64,000 nucleotides of DNA, taken from contig NC_052474.1 in assembly GCF_009730915.1 (NCBI RefSeq), positions 9,893,501 through 9,957,500 on the forward strand. The letters run 5' to 3'. Of the stretch, positions 57,411-64,000 are shown in pieces; position 1 is the first letter of the stretch, and each line of letters opens with the position of its first letter. The notes under the pieces were generated by a model. It worked only from the letters and a program-made list of their open reading frames with translations, had not been told where the DNA came from and ran no database searches. Made by a program: the position numbers and the translations under genes. The DNA is from Dioscorea cayenensis subsp. rotundata. Its lineage: Eukaryota; Streptophyta; Magnoliopsida; Dioscoreales; Dioscoreaceae.

Positions 57411-60400
57411 ATTGTGCTTTCTACTGCCTTCACCTTCTTGCTCAGTGTGTAAGTGTGCATGTCAAAAAAAAAAAAAAAATTTGTTTATTAGTAATTGTTG
57501 TTATTATTTATAATAGTTAATTAACTTTGGAATAAAGTGGTAAAAAAATATTTCATTGTCCTAGATTTAAGATTTGTTGGTAATCTTTTGATTATTATTA
57601 TTATGGGTGTGTTGTTTAAGTTTGAATTGGAATATTTCATTAACTTTTTTATAATATTTAATTATTTTGAAAATTTTACTTGATATTTAAGTTTACATAA
57701 TTTTAATTGAAAAATTAAAAAAAATCTATAGATCCTTCTCAATCATTTTTTTCTAACATAAAAATATGTTTTTATTCAATTTAACTTATCTAATACTAAT
57801 CATTATTGGGCTAGCTCAATAAATAAACTATTCATTTCTATAAGGGAGTTGGGTATCCACATCCCACCCAATGTATAGTAGGCAAAAATATTTTATGTAT
57901 CGGTTATAGAGGAGTTTTTCTTGTGCACAAGTTGCCATGAAAAGATCTCTAGTATATGAAATGGATAAACTTACAGCTTAATCTTTGTGTCACCAGATGA
58001 GAGTATGTGACCAAACGATCAATTTTTGATTGTGTACATCTTGACTATTACATTTGTCACATTTATTGATTAAAAAAAAAACCTTATTTAATACTTCAAT
58101 TTTATGTTTATAAAACATTGAGGAAGTTGATATCCACAAAGTATTTTAAAAATAATTTATTATTGCGAGGATAAAATACATTTTTTCACAAATTATTGTA
58201 CTAAAAAAATAAAAGTTATATATTTGTACGAGTTAAACGAGTCAAGTTGGTAGGTTGGCTTTTAATTCAACTTGAGTTTTATATAAATATATCATTTCAT
58301 ATATATAACTTTAAAATAAGAATTATTATTATAATAATTAGTATTATTAATTAATAATTAATAATGTCATAATGAGATTATTGAGAGGAGGGGACAACAT
58401 GACAGAGTTGGAATGAGAGAAAGCATTTGGACATGAAGCACAAGCATCCACACGGCATTTTCAAACACAAGTCTCATCATTGCACCATTTTGAGGGACCC
58501 ACACGCTCCAAACTCCATTTCTTTCTTTAATGTGTTATCTCATGTAATTTCAGTTGATCTCTGCTCCCCCTCAAATTTAGGTCCCTTCAAATTTGAAAGA
58601 GTGATCTTCCTTTTCTACAAGAATTCAAGAAAAACAAAAAAAAAAAAAACAAAAAAATAAAAATGTATCAAGATTTTTTAATGTATTAAGCAAATTTTTG
58701 TCTTCTTCACCACATGAAACATGAGACATCCCTAAAAAGAGTACCTTTCTGATTAGAGTTAAATACACCTACAATCTAAATAGATAAGAGTTGCTTAAAA
58801 ATTAGAGTTGGTATATCTTTAATTTGAGTAGGTAATAAATATTTCCGAGAATGTAGCCTTAGAATTAAAGTAGATACATTTGTAATTTATAAAAATAACT
58901 TGAGAATTTAGAATGTATGAATACTCTTATAATCTAAGTTGTTTGTTGATACTTCTAAGTTAGGGAAGTTTGTACACTTTTCTCAAACATTTGAAGAGGA
59001 AGAGCATTGTTCAAACTAAATAGATCTATGATTCGAGCAAGGAGTAGATCTTTTCTTTTTTTCAATATCTTAATTATTAAATTATTCTAATTTTAGTGTT
59101 ATTTTTCTTTCTCACTGTCATCTTAAACTCATGTAAAAAGAATGAGTGATATTCATAAAATTTTACATAAATATAAGATAAAAAAAGGAAAAACATAAAT
59201 AAAATGAAGAGGGAAATTTTTTTGATAAAAAGGACATGACTTAGAGTTATAAAAGATAACAATAACATATAGAGCACTTATAGTATCATAGAAATTAAAC
59301 AAAAATAATAATAATTTGGTATCCGTAAAAGCTACAAAAAAATTACAAGTATCAGCAAGGATCTATTGGTCATTATAAACTTCTATGGCATTTTGAAAGT
59401 AGTATGTAAATATCAAAAGGTCTATAGATCATTTTTTTAAGATGTTTTTTAGTAGTTTTTTTTTTTTCTTATTTTGTTATCATTATTTTATAATTTTCTG
59501 TATACACTAATTTTTTTTTTAATGTGTTAAAGTACTCTTGTGTGTAAAACCATATTTTTCTATTGAAAATCATGTTTTTCTAAACTGAAAAACCGAATTG
59601 ATCTAATTGTTGACATTAATTAACCATGATGATTTCAGCTGCTTTATAACAACAAATGAACACTGAGCATATAACTTAAAAAACCTTATCTTTCAAACAA
59701 ATTCATATTAGTTCAAATTTAAAAATATGAAAAATATAACATATATGACACAATTTGTATTTAGAAACCTCCCAAACTAATTTAAATATTTTTAAGAATA
59801 TTTAAATTACAAAAAGTCAAGTTTAAGCCTAGTTCAAATGCAACACCACAAAACTCTGAACACTAAATTAAAACAACTTCACAAAGAACATGGTTGAAAA
59901 GTATATTAGAATTTTTTTTTCTTTTTACTTATACTAAATTTATTATAAATTATCAACAATAAAGATACAATTTCTGAAATATAATAGTATGATTAATTAT
60001 CATCTTCTAAAAGTCCAATCACAAAAAGAAAAACATTAAATAAATCAAACAAGAAATTAATCAATTTTATAAGACTAATATAGTTTGTGATGAAGTAAAG
60101 GTGTAATTATAATATTTTCTGAGGATTTATATGAAATATATTTATCATTAAAAAGATTCTGGTGGTCCTGCAGAACTCTAAATGGGACCCATTATCGTGT
60201 ACCAACTCATTATCATTATAGTAGCGGGCCAAGTTGGGTTTTTGTCAACGGCCGACAGAACGGTTCGGCGGGACTTGATTCCACCAACCAATAAGCCCAT
60301 CACTTTAACTCTTTCTAAATTAACAACCAAACTCAATCCATAAGCAACTTTTAATTTAAGTTTTACATATATTTATTTATATATTTATTAAGAATATTAG

Positions 60401-60945
60401 TTAGGAGGAGAATTCAATTCTCAATGTCTTCCACGTTTGATGAGTACAGCCTTGATGATAGCCTTGATGATGGTCCCATTGACGTTGTTGGCTAACACAT
60501 TGTTTGATCGCTTCGATTGCTCCCTAGGAGGAGACTCTCTTTGTGTCTAAGAGCGTTTGCTTTTCTCTTTTTCGTCTATTGTCTTATCTACTTCTAATGA
60601 ACTTTGTTTTTTTATCTTATATTATCTTTGTAACGGTATTTTCTTCTCCTGTTGTTTTATTTTAAACTCATTGTACTAGTTTTTTTATATTTTTAACGAA
60701 TTTGTAGTTTATCTCAAGGTTTAAAAAGATGAAAGGCGTACTAGAGGCGTTTGCTTTTATGAGGCGAGGCGTAAGCCTCAACAAAAACTGAAAATTGTAA
60801 ATAATAATTGATAAAATAGTCATAAAATTCATAATAAAACGATTCATTGTCTTTGGTTTTCATTTTTTTAACTTAAATTTACTTCACAGTTTATTTTAAT
60901 TTCTAAGAAATTATTTTCTAATTGCTCCAAAAAAAACATTGACAC
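57411..60945. other. AT-rich intergenic region without a recognised gene
   Basis: Contains short homopolymer and AT-rich runs and a less AT-rich patch (58390-58620) with no recognised product. A small + strand frame at about 60424-60492 has an internal 12-bp duplication but no support as a gene. GAGGCG-type words near 60735-60775 look like transposon debris. Confidence 0.4.
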
Positions 60946-60957
60946 TATCATCATTCA

Positions 60958-61459
60958 TTAATCATTATCACTAGAAATTTTTTTCATAAAATCATTTTTT
61001 TCTTCATCTTTAACGTCATCCTCTTCCCATTCAGATTCTTCCTCCACGAATGCTATTGGCCCTTTTTCCTTTACTTACATAATATTTGTAGTGTGATAAT
61101 TTGAAAATTAAATCATAAATTAATGTCAATAATTTATTCAAGTATTAAAGCCTTAAAGGAAAATTAAACTAACCTCTTGGACTCACCATGCTTGCTTCAT
61201 GGCCCTCACCCTTTGAATGTGATTTCCTTTTTCTTTTACTTCCTTTGTCATTGCCATCTTTAAGTAGCACATCATTAATATCAAAATCATCTTCATTAAA
61301 TATTAATGCATTTCCATCCTCTTCATAATTGTTGTCTTGATCAACAATCCATTCATCATGTGACGGTATATTATCAACAATTAGTGGATCTTCCTCATCT
61401 TTGAGTGACTTTAACTTTAAATGTTTATCTTTTAATCTCTTGTTGTACATGATATACAC
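60958..61459 (-). pseudogene. C-terminal part of a hAT-superfamily transposase-like gene
   Basis: Exon 61459-61180 (minus strand) begins mid-protein with MYNKRLKDKHLKLKSLKDEE, DPLIVDNIPSHDEWIVDQ and an acidic tail, and ends at a GTTAGT donor. A second exon (about 61073-60958) gives KEKGPIAFVEEESEWEEDD and a stop at 60960-60958. The pattern (NxRL, DPI, EWV followed by an acidic tail) is that of the end of plant hAT transposase-like genes, including domesticated ones. The upstream part is missing; another hAT element begins at 61461, so the gene is probably cut by that insertion. Confidence 0.55.
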
Positions 61460-61460
61460 T

Positions 61461-62850
61461 CAGGGGCGGAGCCAGAAATTGCAAAAAAAAAAAGACAGGG
61501 GGGTGGAGCTACAAATTTTAAAAATATAAAAAAATTAAATAACAAAATTTTATAAATTAAAAATTCAAATAATACACTAAAAATAATATTTTAAAATACA
61601 AAATAAAAATACATACCACTAATGATTGCGAGAGGGAAGCTGAATCCTTTGATTTTGCATGTTTTGAAAACATTGTAATATTATTTCTTCATCAATTTTA
61701 GCAAACATTTCTCGCTCAATATCATACCATCATATTGTTTAACTATTCATCACCTATTTTGTTTCACAAATATGTTTTGATGATATTCATTGCTGAGAAC
61801 GCGCTTTCAACTGTTGCTGTTGCCACCGGTAAAATCAATGCAGTCAAATGTTTATCAAATTGAACTATCTTCACAGCAGACTTGAAAGATCATGACAACT
61901 TGAAAAATCAGAATTTCTTCTCACATCATGAATATATATGCGAAGTTGCTCTTTCAAGATAAGATGATTGGATGTGGATAAAATCATCATAGTAAAGTTG
62001 AGCAAGTCCAACAAGCACAAGCCCTCACTAATTCTTTCTGTATTTGTGGAGAGGTCATTTGATTATTTCAAGGAGCATTTTCATTAATCACATGACCAAT
62101 ACTTTCAACTTCTGTTCCATACCAATTCAACATCTCTAAATAGTTGCCCCTATGAGTGGAACTTGAAGATTCATCATGTCCACGAAAAGCAAGACTTTGC
62201 AACAGAAGAAATCTAACAACATGTAAAACAACAGTGACACGAGCTCTATATGCAACCTCCATTTCTCTGCTATGAGAAGAGAATATATGTGACACGTTTT
62301 GCCTTTGATTTTTGAAATCCTCACAATGTCGCCTTGCATTGTTGTGGTTGCTATTAACTCCACCAACATGCTCAGTGAAAACTTCCATTGTTTTCTTCCA
62401 ATTGCTAAACCCTGTCTTCGTGAAGGCATCAATCCCAAGTTTATCACCCCTTGGTTGCTTAAAAAGATAACAATAGAAACAATAAGCTGCATCTTTCTCC
62501 ATACTCTATTCCAACCAATCAAATTTCTGAAACCACACTTTTTTAAAACTTCTCAAATCTTTTCATTGTTGTTTTCTAGGAAAATTGTGGCAAACTGGTT
62601 GACATGGACCTATTAACAAATAATCTTTCCTTACTTGATCTCTTATTCCTGTGTCATATTCCTCAATTGGTTTGGAAACCCTGGGTCAGCAATGATATCA
62701 CTCGGATCAAACTCAACACGACTTTTCTTTTGTGCAACAGTACTTACATCAGACGCTGAACCCGTTCTTGTTTCAATACTTTTTGGTATAGATTTAAAAA
62801 TCCTCTCTATATCTATGAAATTAATCAAATTAAATATATAAATAAATTGA
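61461..62850 (-). mobile_element. hAT element with zf-TTF/DUF4371 transposase, internally deleted
   Basis: The + strand edge reads CAGGGGCGGAGCCAG, a typical hAT terminus, at 61461, with TATACACT just outside as a possible 8-bp duplication. Minus-strand coding remains: IIADPGFPNQLRNM (near 62700), WLEYSMEKDAAYCFYCYLFK (zf-TTF, near 62520-62460) and LAFRGHDESSSSTHRGNYLEML (DUF4371, near 62190-62130). Close to the 3' end is the dimerisation motif ATVESAFSAMNIIKTYL (near 61825-61770). The long catalytic middle is absent. The right terminus was not found and may lie beyond the estimate. Confidence 0.7.
62068..62820 (-). pseudogene. zf-TTF hAT transposase N-terminal half, broken
   Basis: The frame from about 62820 breaks near 62640 and again before 62522. 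62522-62068 then holds the zf-TTF zinc finger (cysteines in YCFYCYLFK with the upstream WLEYS and a downstream His) and the beginning of DUF4371. A stop after HVINENAP marks the deletion point. ZMYM1-like plant hAT proteins share this order. Confidence 0.7.
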
Positions 62851-64000
62851 ACTAAATCATAAATTCATAAATTGTCCAAACACTAAATTAAACATTTATA
62901 AAAAAATATGTGTAACAATTTATCATTATTTTAACATAAATATTTTTATCCTTAAGTATAATTATAACTCATACTAATTACATAAACGTAAATAATATTT
63001 TAAATTAAAAAAAATTATTTAGTAGAATTATGATGTGTGGGATAAGTTAAAATTCAATAAAAAAATAATAATTACATTTTATCATTATTATGGTTATAAA
63101 TTATAGTTAAATAAATATAAATAGTATTTTAAATTAAAAAAATTATTTAGAAGAATTATGATAAGCGGGCATAGATTATAAGTTTGAATGTATTATTATG
63201 AATTGATGATTATATTATATGATATGTGGCTCGTATAGTTGTACAGATTCGATGATTAAATTGAGTGGATATAACATCATATGTTATTTAAATTAATGAC
63301 TATGTTTTGAATAATTTTTTTGAATTTATTTTGATAATTTTTAAATTTTAATTTGTATTATTTTTTAAATTTAAGATCTTACTAATTATAAATGAAGTTT
63401 TATTTGAAAGTGATAACTTATATTTAAAATTTTTTTAGAGATAATTTTTTTATTTATTTGTGAATCACAAATTTTAATTTTAATAATACTCAAATCTCTA
63501 AATTAAATTAATGATATCAATTTATATGGCATATATCTAAATCAAATAATCAATAATATCAATCCACATACCATATATCACATTAATGAATATCAATTTA
63601 TAAACATTTCAACAAATTTCCTAGAAAACATTTCATACATGACCAAAAAACAAAAAAAAGCTTAAAAATAAAATAAAATAAAGTTTCATCTCCTGATCGC
63701 CAGACATCGGACAGAGAGATAAAAAAAGCCGGTGGAGAGAATAAATGTGAGATTGCAACTTGCAGATGGTATTTAGCCTATTTACCAAAAATAATTCAAG
63801 TTCTCAGCTTTTGAAATGGATGAGAAGTGAGGACTCAGAAGAATGTAATCGTAATTTGTAAAGAATGTAATCTCATTGATTTTCAAAGGGCATGTATTAA
63901 TGTAATATATATATATATATATATATTAATAATTTAATATAATAGCACTAGCACCGTAGCACGTGACATGCAAGTAATGCAACGGATAATTCTCTTCAGC
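62851..64000. other. AT-rich tail of the window without a recognised gene
   Basis: Very AT-rich with short near-repeats (TTAAATTAAAAAAATTATTT-like at about 63000 and 63130) and a TA run at 63906-63926. 63690-63900 is slightly richer in G+C but has no recognised feature. Confidence 0.4.

Noticed and set aside
57805..57890. Possible SINE around GGGCTAGCTCAATAAATAA and a GGGTATCCACATCCC-like box
   Set aside because: Only loose resemblance to RNA polymerase III boxes; ends cannot be defined.
60424..60492. Small + strand frame starting MSSTFDEYSLDDSLDD
   Set aside because: 23 codons, contains a 12-bp duplication, no support for expression or conservation.
1..64000. CRISPR arrays, bacterial operons, rRNA or intact tRNA genes
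   Set aside because: None seen; repeat arrays in the window are tandem or degenerate and lack unique spacers.

Overview
The window is plant nuclear DNA. Three things point there: AT-rich sequence with long introns and GT..AG splice sites, two complete intron-containing genes of conserved plant families plus a third plant-type gene, and a dense load of plant transposon classes (MULE, L1-type LINE, Ty1/copia, hAT, PIF/Harbinger-like). An angiosperm is likely. The sequence alone did not let me place it more finely. No prokaryotic operons, CRISPR arrays or rRNA genes were seen.

Layout. (1) 1 to about 5830: a decayed Mutator-like element with a MuDR-type transposase on the + strand and, convergent to it, a DUF1985/Ulp1 cysteine-protease gene. 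Its introns and spacer are filled with a degenerate repeat of about 20 bp built on TTTAAAC. (2) About 5940-13200: a + strand gene with a non-coding leader exon, a first intron of about 4.7 kb and two coding exons, giving a 482-residue protein with a C-terminal membrane anchor. (3) 13200-18460: gene-poor repeats and one possible orphan exon on the minus strand. (4) 18467-37421: an L1-type LINE broken open by nested insertions. A hAT-type non-autonomous element (8-bp target duplication) carries a second foldback MITE. A Ty1/copia element (5-bp target duplication AATAC) carries, inside its left LTR, about 7.1 kb of G+C-richer DNA that looks like organellar, probably mitochondrial, DNA.

(5) 39176-45485: a ten-exon alpha/beta-hydrolase gene on the + strand with two bZIP/G-box type sites upstream. 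(6) 45490-53120: a hAT-type element with 8-bp duplications, an LTR-like block holding tandem repeats of about 181 bp, and a PIF/Harbinger-like MITE. (7) 53933-57410: a nine-coding-exon ABI-like (ABIL) gene on the minus strand, a subunit family of the SCAR/WAVE actin-regulating complex. Its last intron holds four repeats of about 184 bp that look like decayed copies of its own exon 8. (8) 57470-64000: AT-rich sequence and hAT transposase remains, one apparently inserted into the other.

The genes do not form a pathway; they are independent plant loci separated by transposons. The most notable points are the nested insertion stack with organelle-like DNA inside a retrotransposon LTR, the TTTAAAC repeats that make up the MULE introns, the exon-derived tandem repeat in the ABIL intron, and single extra bases in one exon of each of two otherwise intact genes. 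Those extra bases mean either real null alleles or assembly errors.
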